A stretch of DNA of 64,000 nt, from NCBI GenBank assembly GCA_009833045.1, contig WUUP01000006.1:273369-337368 (forward strand), read 5' to 3'. Under the pieces are notes generated by a model that was not told the DNA's origin, searched no databases, and saw only the letters and a list, made by a program, of their open reading frames with translations. This DNA comes from Saprospirales bacterium GYS_P2D. GTDB lineage: Bacteria; Bacteroidota; Bacteroidia; Chitinophagales; Saprospiraceae. A program made the translations under genes and the position numbers. This document shows positions 36,720 to 46,195 of this stretch, piece by piece; positions within the stretch are counted from its first letter, which is position 1, and the number at the start of each line of letters is the position of its first letter.

Positions 36720-38837
36720 ATGAGCTTGATGAATAAATCTTGGTTGAGTATCTGCATTTTAGCGCTGACAGTTACTCTTCATGCACAAGATGACAGCAAT
36801 GATCTCTCTGTCCAAGGCACAGAGAGTACGACTATATCGATCACCGATGATACTTGGCTATCGCCAAATATCACTGATGATATGACCGTCGATCCCGAAC
36901 AAAATAGACAATGGCGATTGGGCCAGTCTAAGTACTCTGCCCGCCCCAAGAATATGTGGGAAATAGGTCTTCATGCAGGACATTTTTTCATAGATGGTGA
37001 TGTCGATAGAAAAATCCCAGGAGGATTTGGAGTAGGTGGACATCTACGTAAATCGCTTAACTATATCACCTCGATTAGATTTGACGCTTTTTATGGTCAA
37101 GCCAAAGGTCTGGAAACTCAGCCGTGGAGAAACAGATCCGTTGGTGGAGGATTGATTGAGAGAAATGAGCAATTTTCAGGCTGGGATGCATACAATCCAA
37201 TGACTGGAGGAGAGGATGCTTGGTTTCCTGCGTACAAAACAACTTATATCTACGGAGCAGCGCAATTAGTATTCAACGTAGGGAATATTCTTTTTCATCA
37301 AGACCGAAATAAATGGAACACCTATGTAGCAGTAGGTGTAGGATTAGATCATCACTCCACTATGCTGGATCTCACAGATGCCAATGGAGATGCCTATGAG
37401 GCGCTAAGAGAGCGTACCGGATTCAATACTACTAATGACTTTAATACCAAGGCTGGTAGAGATGCGATCAAAGCAGCTCTCGATGAGATATACGATGGAG
37501 TATATGAGACGGAAGGGTTTAAAAAAGAAGGTATTTTCAGAATAGGAGATGATTTTAATATACATGCGGTATTCACTACCTCAGTCGGGGTGTCAAGAAA
37601 AATCTCGAAAAGATTCAACATCGGACTGGAGCATCAGATGATGCTCAGTGATAATGACTATCTCGATGGAGTGAAATTCAGAACGGCCCTTGATCAGACT
37701 AACAATGTAGATATTGGGCACTATACCAATCTTCGATTTGGCTTTAACATGGGCAACTTCGACAAGCGAACTGAGCCACTCTACTGGATGAATCCTATGG
37801 GTACTGTATTCAATGAGATAGCGGAGCTCAAAGCCCGTCCAAAATTAGAGCTTGATGATGAAGACGGTGATGGAGTATTAGATCTCTTGGATCAAGAGTT
37901 GGATACTCCTGATGGCTGTCTCACTGATACTCGAGGTGTCACTCTCGATAGTGATGGCGACGGTATCCCTGACTGCAAGGATAAAGAGCCTTTCTCATCT
38001 ACAGGATACCCAGTAGACCAACAAGGAGTGGCTCAAATAGAGCCAGATAGTAGCATATTGACTATGGATGATGTCATCACGATCATCAAGAATAACTGTG
38101 ATGCCTGTCAAAACGTAGGCTATGGTATGTCAGATCGGCCTACAGGAGTAGGATCTTATAGTGGCTCTCAAAATGCTGGTACTGTCACGACAGAAGATGG
38201 GACGATCAAGTCAGAATCAGGTGCTACAATAGGTACAGTCAATTCAGGTACGGGTACTACTACAACGACCACAACTACAACTACTACAGGTACTCCAAGT
38301 GGCACTACAAACAATAACTATCAGAATAATACTTACGGAACTATTGTCTATAATAGCTGTGGTAATTGGTTTTTACCGATGCTACACTTTGACTTAGATA
38401 AGTATGCTATACGCCCAGAGTCATACCCTAAGCTTCATCAGATCGCTACTGTCATGAAAAACTGTCCTACTATGTGTGTGACAGCACACGGACATACAGA
38501 TGTACGTAGTAGCAATAACTATAATAGAGTGCTGAGCTACAAGCGTGCTAAGCGTGCCGTAGACTACCTCGTGGCTAACTATGGAATCGATCGCAGCAGA
38601 TTCAAAGTGATGTATGGCGGCGAAGACAGTCCACTAATCCCAAATCTTAAGGATAACCACTTTACTAATGAAGAAGAAGAGCTCATGCAGTTCATAAATA
38701 GGAGAGTAGAATTCAGAATATGTGAACCTACCGACGTAGATATGACTCGTCCAGATGGACCAGATGCAGGAGTAAACACCTTAGGCTCTTCTCGTCCAGG
38801 ATCAAAATATAAAGGCTACAAAAACGCAGGATATTAA
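36720..38837 (+). CDS. OmpA-family outer-membrane protein with TSP3 linker
   Basis: The 705-residue protein has a signal peptide (1-22, ending TLHAQ) and an N-terminal region (about 50-360) with the aromatic beta pattern of an outer-membrane barrel. Calcium-binding TSP3-type repeats follow (about 380-425, with DEDGDGVLDLLD and DSDGDGIPDCKD), then a Gly/Ser/Thr-rich spacer with a run of ten Thr. The peptidoglycan-binding OmpA domain (about 550-665) contains HGHTDVRSSNNYNRVLSYKR. It should tie the outer membrane to the cell wall. A longer, Cys-containing linker than usual is notable. A terminator hairpin follows directly. Confidence 0.87.
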   Translation: MSLMNKSWLSICILALTVTLHAQDDSNDLSVQGTESTTISITDDTWLSPNITDDMTVDPEQNRQWRLGQSKYSARPKNMWEIGLHAGHFFIDGDVDRKIPGGFGVGGHLRKSLNYITSIRFDAFYGQAKGLETQPWRNRSVGGGLIERNEQFSGWDAYNPMTGGEDAWFPAYKTTYIYGAAQLVFNVGNILFHQDRNKWNTYVAVGVGLDHHSTMLDLTDANGDAYEALRERTGFNTTNDFNTKAGRDAIKAALDEIYDGVYETEGFKKEGIFRIGDDFNIHAVFTTSVGVSRKISKRFNIGLEHQMMLSDNDYLDGVKFRTALDQTNNVDIGHYTNLRFGFNMGNFDKRTEPLYWMNPMGTVFNEIAELKARPKLELDDEDGDGVLDLLDQELDTPDGCLTDTRGVTLDSDGDGIPDCKDKEPFSSTGYPVDQQGVAQIEPDSSILTMDDVITIIKNNCDACQNVGYGMSDRPTGVGSYSGSQNAGTVTTEDGTIKSESGATIGTVNSGTGTTTTTTTTTTTGTPSGTTNNNYQNNTYGTIVYNSCGNWFLPMLHFDLDKYAIRPESYPKLHQIATVMKNCPTMCVTAHGHTDVRSSNNYNRVLSYKRAKRAVDYLVANYGIDRSRFKVMYGGEDSPLIPNLKDNHFTNEEEELMQFINRRVEFRICEPTDVDMTRPDGPDAGVNTLGSSRPGSKYKGYKNAGY
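38255..38292 (+). repeat. Low-complexity ACN (Thr) tract in the OmpA gene
   Basis: A run of ACT/ACA/ACG/ACC codons gives about ten consecutive Thr in the linker before the OmpA domain. Repeats of this kind may vary in length in frame. Confidence 0.7.
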
Positions 38838-38848
38838 GAAATAGAATG

Positions 38849-38885
38849 AATGGAGTCTTGCGACGGAAGTAGGGCTCCATTTTTC
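38849..38885 (+). terminator. Terminator of the OmpA gene
   Basis: AATGGAG (38849-38855) pairs with CTCCATT (38875-38881), followed by TTT. It lies 12 bp after the OmpA stop codon. Confidence 0.65.
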
Positions 38886-38942
38886 ATTTGATCCGAAACA
38901 ATTATTCCCCTGCTAACTCCCACATCGCTGCGGCCAAGAAAT

Positions 38943-38975
38943 AAAAAAGCCACTTTCTTTTGGAGTGGCTTTTTT
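38943..38975. terminator. Bidirectional terminator between ompA and pdhC
   Basis: AAAAAAGCCACT (38943-38954) pairs perfectly with AGTGGCTTTTTT (38964-38975) around a 9-nt loop. The A and T tracts on both sides make it functional for both converging genes. Confidence 0.88.
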
Positions 38976-39004
38976 AGTATTTTATTATGTAAGAATCTCT
39001 CTTA

Positions 39005-40240
39005 TCACACGAGCATATGCAGTGGATTTTCGAGATTTGCTTTTACAGTTTGTAAGAACTCTGCACCCTTAGCGCCATCGACTACTCTGTGATCACATGA
39101 TAGAGTCACTTTCATAGTATGACCGACTACGATCTGACCATTCTTGACGACTGGTTTTTCTACGATCGTACCTACAGCGAGGATGCAAGAGTCAGGTGGA
39201 TTGATGATAGCAGTGAATTCGTCAATGCCAAACATCCCAAGATTAGAAATGGTGAATGAGTTACCACTCATTTCTTCTGGCTTGAGGCGTTTTTCCTTAG
39301 CTCTACCAGCATATTCTCTTACTTCAGCTCCGATCACGCTCATTGGCTTTTGGTCAGCATGGCGTACCACAGGGACTAAGAGCCCCTCTTCTACTGCTAC
39401 TGCTACTCCGATATTGACATCACCATTGACTATGATTTTATCACCTTGCCAGCTGGAGTTGATCATAGGATGCTTACGCAGTGCTATGGCACAGGCTTTT
39501 ATCACGATATCGTTGAATGAGATCTTAGCTCCACCGAGATTATTGACCGCTTTACGAGCTTCCATGGCTCTCTCCATATCACACTCTATCGTGAGATAGA
39601 AGTGAGGTGCTCCAAACTTGCTTTCACTGAGACGCTTAGCTATGACTTTTCTCATCTGAGATACTTTGATCTCTTGAGATTCGCCAGATGCTATGTAAGT
39701 CTGAGTAGATACTGGAGCCGCACTCGGAGCGCTTGCTTCTGCTGATTCTACATCTCTCTTGATGATGCGTCCGCCTTCTCCAGTACCTGAGATACTATCG
39801 AGCGATATTCCTTTATCTGCAGCTATTTTTTTAGCTAATGGTGATGCTTTGATACGAGAGTCACTGGCCTCTGGAGCAGGAGTGGCAGTAGTCTCTGGAG
39901 CGGAGGCGCTTTCTGATTTAGCTTCTTCAGTAGGAGCGTCATCAGCGCTACCAGCACTATCACTTCCAGCTTGCTCAGCTTCGAGTTGAGCCTTGTAGTC
40001 TTCTCCCTCTGCACCGATCACAGCGATGACACCATCTACAGGTACAGTACCTTCTTCCACACCTATGTACAGTAGTACACCTTCGTGAAAACTCTCTAAA
40101 TCCATGGTCGCCTTATCAGTTTCTACCTCTGCGAGAATATCGCCCGGAGATACTTTGTCACCGACATTTTTTAACCATGAAATGATATTCCCCTCTTCCA
40201 TCGTATCACTAAGACGGGGCATTTTTATTATTTCTGCCAT
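39005..40240 (-). CDS. pdhC: Pyruvate dehydrogenase complex E2, dihydrolipoyl acetyltransferase
   Basis: The 411-residue E2 component transfers acetyl groups from lipoamide to CoA. The N-terminal lipoyl domain carries the lipoylated Lys in ETDKATMDLESF. An Ala/Glu/Pro-rich linker follows, then the peripheral-subunit-binding domain (ASPLAKKIAADKGI, GTGEGGRIIKRDV) and the catalytic domain ending in the DHRVVDGAKGAEF active-site motif. The ATG at 40240 (MAEIIKMPRLSDTMEEG) is the family start; the longer frame to 40273 adds 11 residues. E1 and E3 genes are not in this window. One lipoyl domain is present, where some relatives have two. Confidence 0.92.
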   Translation of the reverse strand: MAEIIKMPRLSDTMEEGNIISWLKNVGDKVSPGDILAEVETDKATMDLESFHEGVLLYIGVEEGTVPVDGVIAVIGAEGEDYKAQLEAEQAGSDSAGSADDAPTEEAKSESASAPETTATPAPEASDSRIKASPLAKKIAADKGISLDSISGTGEGGRIIKRDVESAEASAPSAAPVSTQTYIASGESQEIKVSQMRKVIAKRLSESKFGAPHFYLTIECDMERAMEARKAVNNLGGAKISFNDIVIKACAIALRKHPMINSSWQGDKIIVNGDVNIGVAVAVEEGLLVPVVRHADQKPMSVIGAEVREYAGRAKEKRLKPEEMSGNSFTISNLGMFGIDEFTAIINPPDSCILAVGTIVEKPVVKNGQIVVGHTMKVTLSCDHRVVDGAKGAEFLQTVKANLENPLHMLV

Positions 40241-40356
40241 ATGCAATACACTTTTTTCACAATGAGTCGCCAAAATACGTGAATTATAACAATTGGCGAT
40301 AAGAATTGATTTAGATCATTGTGATTGTTGTAATATTGATATTCAAATAATTCTTA

Positions 40357-40974
40357 ATGTCTTATTCATCTCGATTATTAGAGGAAGCAGTGGAGGCTTT
40401 CTCTCGATTGCCAGGTATCGGTAAGAAGTCAGCTCTTCGTATGGCTATGTACCTCATCAGAGAGGACAAATCTGAAATGAAAACCCTATTCGTAGAGCCA
40501 GTTGATCAGCTGATTTCGAATATTAAGTTTTGTGAAAAATGCAATAATATCTCAGACGATGACGTCTGCAATATCTGTCAGGATAGGGAGCACAAAGCCG
40601 AGACTATCTGTGTCGTACAGTCTATCAGGGATGTCATGGCGATCGAGGATACCGCTCAGTATAAAGGGATTTATCATGTCTTGGGTGGCGTGATCTCACC
40701 GCTGGATGGTGTGACAGCTGATGATCTAAATATAGATACGCTCATCGAGAGAGCGCAGTCAGATCAGGTGAAGGAAGTCATCTTAGCTATCAGTCCTACG
40801 ATAGAAGGCGAAACCACTATATTTTATCTATCTAAAAAACTGAAGGAAGCTGGAGTCAAGATCACGCAGTTGGCTCGAGGCATATCATTTGGTGGAGAGC
40901 TGGAGTATGCCGACGAGATGACGCTTGGGCGATCACTCATGACACGTACGGAGTATAAGCTCTCAGAAATATAG
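40357..40974 (+). CDS. recR: Recombination mediator protein RecR
   Basis: The 205-residue protein acts with RecF and RecO in loading RecA at gaps. The helix-hairpin-helix (LPGIGKKSALRMAMYL), the C4 zinc motif in CEKCNNISDDDVCNICQD and the TOPRIM domain (ICVVQSIRDVMAIE through GRSLMTRTEY) are all present at standard length. It is followed after 10 bp by the GTG start of a glycosyltransferase gene, so it probably heads a three-gene unit. Confidence 0.95.
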   Translation: MSYSSRLLEEAVEAFSRLPGIGKKSALRMAMYLIREDKSEMKTLFVEPVDQLISNIKFCEKCNNISDDDVCNICQDREHKAETICVVQSIRDVMAIEDTAQYKGIYHVLGGVISPLDGVTADDLNIDTLIERAQSDQVKEVILAISPTIEGETTIFYLSKKLKEAGVKITQLARGISFGGELEYADEMTLGRSLMTRTEYKLSEI

Positions 40975-40984
40975 CCATGAGCCA

Positions 40985-42775
40985 GTGATAGATCTCTCCA
41001 TCATCATCGTATCCTACAATGTTGAGTCCTTCATTTCGCTGTGTCTGGATTCTATTTTTAGTAGTGATGTAGAGTGTGCCATGGAGGTGATCATCATAGA
41101 TAATCACTCACAGGATAGAAGCGTAGTCCTCATCGCTGAAAGATATCCTGATGTCAGAATTGTCCAAAATAATGAGAATCGGGGATTCGCTGCAGCATGT
41201 AATCAAGGAGCAAAGGTAGCTCGAGGAAGATTGTTATATTTCTGCAATCCTGATACGATGATGGCCGAAAAAGCACTACAGTCCATGTATCAGAGCTATG
41301 AGCGAATGCTTCAGCAAGGTGAGAAAATCGCTGTCGGTGCTAAAATGTTGGACGGGACCCTTCAGTATTTACCAGAGAGTAGTCGATATCTACCATTTTG
41401 GAGGAGTGCGCTATCAAAACTATTTTCTTCTGCTGGATCTGGATATTATCGAGATCTCTCGGATGAGGCGCTTTCTGCTACTGAAGTCCTCACAGGAGCG
41501 TCATTGATGGTGGATAGGGATGAATATAATGCCGCTGGTGGATTCTCAGAGGAGTATTTCATGTATGGTGAGGATATCGAGCTCTCTAAAAGATTAGTGG
41601 AGAGAGGTGTATCGCTCTATGTAGATAGTGATGCAGAGTTGATTCATTTTAAAGGAGAAAGTGGTCTCCAAGGAAAAGGATATCACCGTCACTTTTATCG
41701 ATCGCTCGGTTTATATGCTTATCGCAATTTTTTCAATCGAAGCCAAAATGTTTTTGTAAAGGGAGCTTTTACTGGAGTAGCTGAGCTATTTGGTTGGACT
41801 AAGTATGTGCTGTTATCAGCTTGGCGACCTGTATTGGATTATATGATGAGTCTATTGAGTTTTGTGCTGGTGGGCTATCTGTGGGGCCATTTTTTTCATG
41901 GCGATTCAGCGTATTTTGATTGGAGGGATAGAGTGCTGCCTCTGATCTCAGGCTTTTCGGTGCTTTTAGTATTGATTTATTTCTGTCAAGGCATTTATGT
42001 CAGGCAGAAGAAAAAAGTCGAGATCGGGACCTATCTCGTAGCGCCTTTTATTATACTGATTGTTTATTCTTTATTACCTGAGGAGTATCGATTTAGTAGA
42101 GTGGTTGTTTTGTTTGGACTGATCATACCTTTATTGGGGAGGTGGCTATGGAGTATTATGGGTAGCAGAGACGACGAGTTGATATTATATGCTGATTTTG
42201 ATGCGGAGGACATGGTATCATTAGCGAAAGCTACGCTGACGGATGATATCAGCGTGGCAACTGGGATATTATATCACAATAGGACATCTCTATCAGCATT
42301 CATAGCAAAATATCGTGATCAAGGTCTGCCTGTTTATGTTTACGATGTCCGAGGTGACTATATATTCAACAGTGCTACGGGACGCACTATCGGTAGTCGC
42401 CTTGACGGAGTATCGCACTATCGATTGAGTGATCCTCGATTTAGGCATCAAAAGCAGTTGCTGGAGTCATTCATCTGTCTATTGATCGTACTTCTATTTC
42501 CTTTGTGGGGGCTCTTCCAAAAAAATAAAGCTGGAATACGAAATATTCATAAAGTGTGGAGCAAGGAGTATTCTCTCATGGGCTATGATAGTGATAGGGA
42601 GAAAGGCATAAAGCTTCCATATCTACCTCCGGCTATTTTACCTATATCCGATCTGAAAGGTACCGAAACAGGTGACATCGTCGACTATGCGATGCACTAC
42701 AGCGTCTGGAGAGATATTAAGATAGGGAGTCGTAATTTTGGGACGCTTATTCATCAATTGACTAAGAAATCATGA
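40985..42775 (+). CDS. Membrane-bound family 2 glycosyltransferase with C-terminal extension
   Basis: The 596-residue protein starts at GTG 40985, 10 bp after recR. The first about 260 residues form a GT-A domain of the rhamnosyltransferase type: SIIIVSYNVESFISLCLDSI, the NPDT metal-binding motif, LTGASLMVDRDEYNAAGGF and FMYGEDIELSKRL. Four to five hydrophobic helices follow (about 280-400). Then comes a soluble domain (about 400-490, DDELILYADFDAEDMVSLAK) with no family I recognise, and a last hydrophobic segment. It probably builds surface polysaccharide at the inner membrane. The fused C-terminal domain recalls a nucleotide-sugar or glycosyl-handling fold but I cannot name it. Confidence 0.78.
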   Translation: MIDLSIIIVSYNVESFISLCLDSIFSSDVECAMEVIIIDNHSQDRSVVLIAERYPDVRIVQNNENRGFAAACNQGAKVARGRLLYFCNPDTMMAEKALQSMYQSYERMLQQGEKIAVGAKMLDGTLQYLPESSRYLPFWRSALSKLFSSAGSGYYRDLSDEALSATEVLTGASLMVDRDEYNAAGGFSEEYFMYGEDIELSKRLVERGVSLYVDSDAELIHFKGESGLQGKGYHRHFYRSLGLYAYRNFFNRSQNVFVKGAFTGVAELFGWTKYVLLSAWRPVLDYMMSLLSFVLVGYLWGHFFHGDSAYFDWRDRVLPLISGFSVLLVLIYFCQGIYVRQKKKVEIGTYLVAPFIILIVYSLLPEEYRFSRVVVLFGLIIPLLGRWLWSIMGSRDDELILYADFDAEDMVSLAKATLTDDISVATGILYHNRTSLSAFIAKYRDQGLPVYVYDVRGDYIFNSATGRTIGSRLDGVSHYRLSDPRFRHQKQLLESFICLLIVLLFPLWGLFQKNKAGIRNIHKVWSKEYSLMGYDSDREKGIKLPYLPPAILPISDLKGTETGDIVDYAMHYSVWRDIKIGSRNFGTLIHQLTKKS

Positions 42776-43959
42776 AAGAGAGAATAAAAGAATTAGCCAG
42801 AGAAGTACACCATCGGGTACTGGATATCAGAAGGCATCTACATATGCATCCGGAGTTGTCATTTGAAGAATATGAGACCTCTCGGTATATACAGTCGATA
42901 CTGGACGAATGGGGAGTAAGCTACGAGTCAGGTCTGGCCGGTGGCACAGGTATTATCGCTATGCTGGGCTCAGGAGATCCTGTGATAGCGCTCAGGGCAG
43001 ATATCGATGCCCTCCCGATACAGGAAGCCAGTGAGGCACCATACCGCTCAAAGCACGAAGGAAAAATGCATGCCTGCGGACATGACGTACACAGCTCTTC
43101 ACTATTGGGGACGCTATGGATACTGAAGCAGCTCGAAAATGAACTGCCGGGTAGGATCAAATTCTTATTTCAGCCTGGAGAGGAGCGACTGCCAGGAGGA
43201 GCCTCAATGATGATCGCAGATGGAGCGCTCGAGGGCCCTGATGTAGAGCATATTTTTGGACAGCATGTACATCCATCTATGAAGGTGGGCAAGGTAGGTG
43301 TCCGTCCAGAGAGCTTCATGGCGTCATGTGACGAGATATTCATAGATGTGATAGGGCAGGGTGGACATGGGGCTATGCCTCAGGATGTCATCGATCCTGT
43401 CTATATCTCAGCCGAGATCATCACAGCATTACAGACTGTCATCAGTCGAAACTGCCACCCGGGTATAGCGTCAGTCCTGAGTATAGGAAAGATCAATTCT
43501 GACGGTGGAGCGACTAATGTGATCCCTGATAAGGTCATGATGGAAGGGACGTTTAGGACTTTTGATGAAGGCTGGCGAGCTAAGGCACATCAACTCATCA
43601 TAGATCGTGCGACTGCTATCGGGCAGGCGCATGGTGCCACCGTAGACGTGCGTATAGACAAAGGCTATCCTGCACTCTATAATAATCCTAAACTCACGAA
43701 TCTTGCCATGTCTGATATGCAGGATTATATGGGCGCTGACAATGTCATCCTATTGCCAGCTCGGATGACAGCGGAGGATTTCTCTTATTATTCGCAGCAG
43801 GTCCCTGCTTGCTTTTACCGGTTAGGTACACAGTCTATGGATGGGTCTAATGCTTCTCCCGTACATACTAATACTTTCGACATAGATCCCGAGGCATTAT
43901 TACACAGTACGGGTCTAATGGCCTATTTAGCCGTGACATCACTACGACATATTTCTTAG
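42772..43959 (+). CDS. M20-family amidohydrolase (N-acyl amino acid hydrolase type)
   Basis: The 395-residue metal-dependent peptidase-like enzyme shows HMHPELSFEEYET, ADIDALPIQE, the metal-binding MHACGHDVHSSSLLG, FQPGEERLPGGASMMI and a late VHTNTFDIDPEALLH. This is the aminoacylase/carboxypeptidase subset of M20 (hippurate or IAA-amino acid hydrolase-like). The ATG overlaps the glycosyltransferase stop by 4 bp, so translation is coupled. Natural substrate is unknown; removal of N-acyl groups from amino acids is the family activity. Confidence 0.88.
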   Translation: MKERIKELAREVHHRVLDIRRHLHMHPELSFEEYETSRYIQSILDEWGVSYESGLAGGTGIIAMLGSGDPVIALRADIDALPIQEASEAPYRSKHEGKMHACGHDVHSSSLLGTLWILKQLENELPGRIKFLFQPGEERLPGGASMMIADGALEGPDVEHIFGQHVHPSMKVGKVGVRPESFMASCDEIFIDVIGQGGHGAMPQDVIDPVYISAEIITALQTVISRNCHPGIASVLSIGKINSDGGATNVIPDKVMMEGTFRTFDEGWRAKAHQLIIDRATAIGQAHGATVDVRIDKGYPALYNNPKLTNLAMSDMQDYMGADNVILLPARMTAEDFSYYSQQVPACFYRLGTQSMDGSNASPVHTNTFDIDPEALLHSTGLMAYLAVTSLRHIS

Positions 43960-44055
43960 TGCAAAACTTGGGGGATTTTATCATATTATGATTTTCTTTA
44001 ATATATTAGCGGCTGAAATCTTTTTGATTAAGCCTCTAATGAAGAAAACTGTAAT

Positions 44056-45330
44056 ATGCCTAAGATTTTAGTAGTAGATGATGATAAGGGTATCCGACGT
44101 ACTTTACGTGATATCCTCGAGATGGAGAAGTATGAGGTCCAAGAAGCCGTAGATGGTCTGGACTGTATGGTCAAAATCAAGCAAGGAAAATATGATGTCG
44201 TCATCCTCGATGTCAAAATGCCAAAAATGGATGGTATGGAGGTGATGGATAAGATCCAGACTTCTCGACCAGATCTACCTGTGGTCATGATATCAGGTCA
44301 TGGCAATATCGATACTGCGGTAGAGTCAGTGAAGAAAGGAGCTTTTGACTATATCCAAAAGCCACCTGATCTCAATCGACTACTGATCACTATCCGCAAC
44401 GCTATGGATAAGTCCTCGCTTATCACTGAGAAGAAGGTGCTACAGCGAAAAATATCTAAAAAGAAGACTATCGACATCGTCGGTGAGTCAGAGGCTATCG
44501 GACAGATCACTAAGACCATAGACTTGGTAGCTCCTACTGATGCTCGAGTCCTCATACATGGAGAGAATGGTACAGGCAAAGAACTTGTAGCACGATGGAT
44601 ACATGAGAAGAGTGGTCGAAATGATAAGCCTCTCATAGAGGTCAACTGCGCTGCCATACCATCTGAACTGATCGAGAGTGAGCTATTCGGTCACGAGAAA
44701 GGATCATTCACCTCAGCGCATAAAAGTCGAGCGGGTAAGTTTGAACTTGCACATGAGGGGACATTATTCCTCGATGAGATCGGAGATATGAGTCTCTCAG
44801 CGCAAGCTAAAGTACTCAGAGCACTCCAAGAAAATAGAATCACCCGAGTAGGTGGAGATAAAGAGATATCTGTCAATGTGAGAGTCATCGCAGCGACTAA
44901 CAAAGACCTACGTACAGAGATCGCCAAAGGTAATTTCAGAGAGGATCTCTATCACCGTCTCGCAGTGATCATCATCAATGTCCCAAGTCTCCGAGAACGA
45001 AAAACAGACATTCCTTTATTAGTGAATCACTTTGCTAAAATCATCTGCAAGGAGTACGGTATCGGCGTCAAAGCATTCACAGATAAGGCGGTCAAAGAAC
45101 TACAAAAATCTAACTGGTCGGGTAACATCCGAGAGCTCCGAAATGTCATCGAGCGACTCATCATACTCTCCGGTAAAGAAGTAACTGATAAAGATGTCAA
45201 AGACTATGTTACTGGCAGCTCGCAGCAGAGCAATCAGCTGGAGAAGATGTTCATGAAGTTTGATAATCTGGAGCAGGTACAGCTCTATGTAAAAGATCAA
45301 TATGAACAATACAAAGGCATAATTGTCTGA
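44056..45330 (+). CDS. NtrC-family sigma-54 response regulator without a Fis HTH domain
   Basis: The 424-residue protein has a receiver domain (Asp acceptor in VVILDVKMPKMDG) and an AAA+ domain with Walker A GENGTGKE, Walker B GTLFLDEIGDM, and the sigma-54 contact loop as GSFTSA instead of GAFTGA, a form common in Bacteroidota. After the AAA+ lid (WSGNIRELRNVIERLIIL) only about 50 residues remain, ending QYEQYKGIIV. The Fis-type HTH is missing, and the DNA after the stop shows a hairpin, not a shifted HTH frame. It could act on sigma-54 polymerase from solution. The NtrY-like kinase at 24470-26365 is a candidate partner. Confidence 0.88.
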   Translation: MPKILVVDDDKGIRRTLRDILEMEKYEVQEAVDGLDCMVKIKQGKYDVVILDVKMPKMDGMEVMDKIQTSRPDLPVVMISGHGNIDTAVESVKKGAFDYIQKPPDLNRLLITIRNAMDKSSLITEKKVLQRKISKKKTIDIVGESEAIGQITKTIDLVAPTDARVLIHGENGTGKELVARWIHEKSGRNDKPLIEVNCAAIPSELIESELFGHEKGSFTSAHKSRAGKFELAHEGTLFLDEIGDMSLSAQAKVLRALQENRITRVGGDKEISVNVRVIAATNKDLRTEIAKGNFREDLYHRLAVIIINVPSLRERKTDIPLLVNHFAKIICKEYGIGVKAFTDKAVKELQKSNWSGNIRELRNVIERLIILSGKEVTDKDVKDYVTGSSQQSNQLEKMFMKFDNLEQVQLYVKDQYEQYKGIIV

Positions 45331-45358
45331 TAGATAGCAGGTAATGAAATATAGAATG

Positions 45359-45388
45359 TGGCCCTAATGCTTGTTAGGGTCATTTCTT
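45359..45388 (+). terminator. Hairpin after the NtrC-like gene
   Basis: TGGCCCTAA (45359-45367) pairs with TTAGGGTCA (45374-45382) with one G-T pair and is followed by a short T-rich stretch. It overlaps the promoter of the next gene. Confidence 0.55.
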
Positions 45389-45399
45389 ATTTATATTTG
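45371..45399 (+). promoter_or_regulatory. Bacteroidota-type promoter of the LOG gene
   Basis: TTG (45371-45373) and TATATTTG (45392-45399) are separated by 18 bp, close to the TTG-N19-TAnnTTTG consensus, and lie 22 bp upstream of the ATG. This is the clearest complete housekeeping-type promoter in the window. Confidence 0.65.
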
Positions 45400-45420
45400 A
45401 ACCGATGAAAAATAAACGTA

Positions 45421-46122
45421 ATGACTAAGCAAGCTATGAAATCTTGGCATCAGCTAAATGCTGAAAATTCTTGGACTATGTTCAAGGTATTATCTGAATT
45501 TGTAGAGGGATTCGAGCGACTTAATAATATAGGTCCATGCATCTCGATATTCGGATCAGCACGTACTAAGCCGGGTACTAAGTACTATAAGATGGCTGTA
45601 GATATGGCAGCCTTAGTCGTGGAGGAAGGCTATGGAGTCATTACAGGTGGAGGCCCTGGTATCATGGAGGCTGGTAATAAAGGCGCCATGGAAGCAGGAG
45701 GCCCTTCTGTCGGTCTCAATATCGATCTTCCGTTTGAGCAGCATAATAACCCTTTCATCGATCCCGATAAGAGCATTGATCACAGATATTTCTTTATCAG
45801 AAAAGTCATGTTCGTCAAGTATGCTCAGGCATTCATAGCATTGCCAGGTGGATTTGGTACGATGGATGAGTTATTTGAGGTGTTGACCTTAGTCCAGACT
45901 CACAAGATCCAGAAAGTGCCAATCATTTTGATGGGTAAAGAGTTCTGGACAGGTCTCAAAGAGTGGATAGGTAATGTCATGCTCGAAAATCATCATAATA
46001 TCAGTGCTGAGGACATGGATCTACTGCCTATCACCGACGATCCTAAAGAGGTCATGGATATCATCAAGAAGTTTTATGATGAGGATCATGTCCATGAATT
46101 AGAGCCTAATCTTACACTTTAA
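45421..46122 (+). CDS. LOG-family protein (lysine-decarboxylase-like Rossmann fold)
   Basis: The 233-residue protein carries the LOG signatures GGGPGIMEAGNKGAMEAG and PGGFGTMDELFEVL. Proteins of this family (TIGR00730 group) include cytokinin-activating nucleoside 5'-monophosphate phosphoribohydrolases, although they were formerly called lysine decarboxylases. The N-terminus includes ISIFGSARTKPGTKYYKMAV, as in the longer bacterial type. The physiological role here is unknown. It stands alone between the NtrC-like gene and the giant secreted proteins. Confidence 0.85.
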   Translation: MTKQAMKSWHQLNAENSWTMFKVLSEFVEGFERLNNIGPCISIFGSARTKPGTKYYKMAVDMAALVVEEGYGVITGGGPGIMEAGNKGAMEAGGPSVGLNIDLPFEQHNNPFIDPDKSIDHRYFFIRKVMFVKYAQAFIALPGGFGTMDELFEVLTLVQTHKIQKVPIILMGKEFWTGLKEWIGNVMLENHHNISAEDMDLLPITDDPKEVMDIIKKFYDEDHVHELEPNLTL

Positions 46123-46123
46123 C

Positions 46124-46195
46124 ATATAGACGACATCGGATAGGAGGGGGCGGCATGATATATGTGTGTCCATAGGGTAAGCCCTAAAAATACAA
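46124..46195 (+). promoter_or_regulatory. Leader region shared with other giant-protein genes
   Basis: ATATAGACGACAT (46124-46136) recurs exactly at 52825-52837 before the next giant gene. TAGGAGGGGG followed by CGGCATGATATATGTG (46141-46166) has a close match at 56113-56138. A short AGGG/CCCT hairpin (46174-46185) lies just before the ATG. The role is unknown; the recurrence suggests a shared control element. Confidence 0.45.

Noticed and set aside
45331-45420. Possible frameshifted HTH after the NtrC-like gene
   Set aside because: No frame in this stretch gives a Fis-type helix-turn-helix; it holds a hairpin and the promoter of the next gene.
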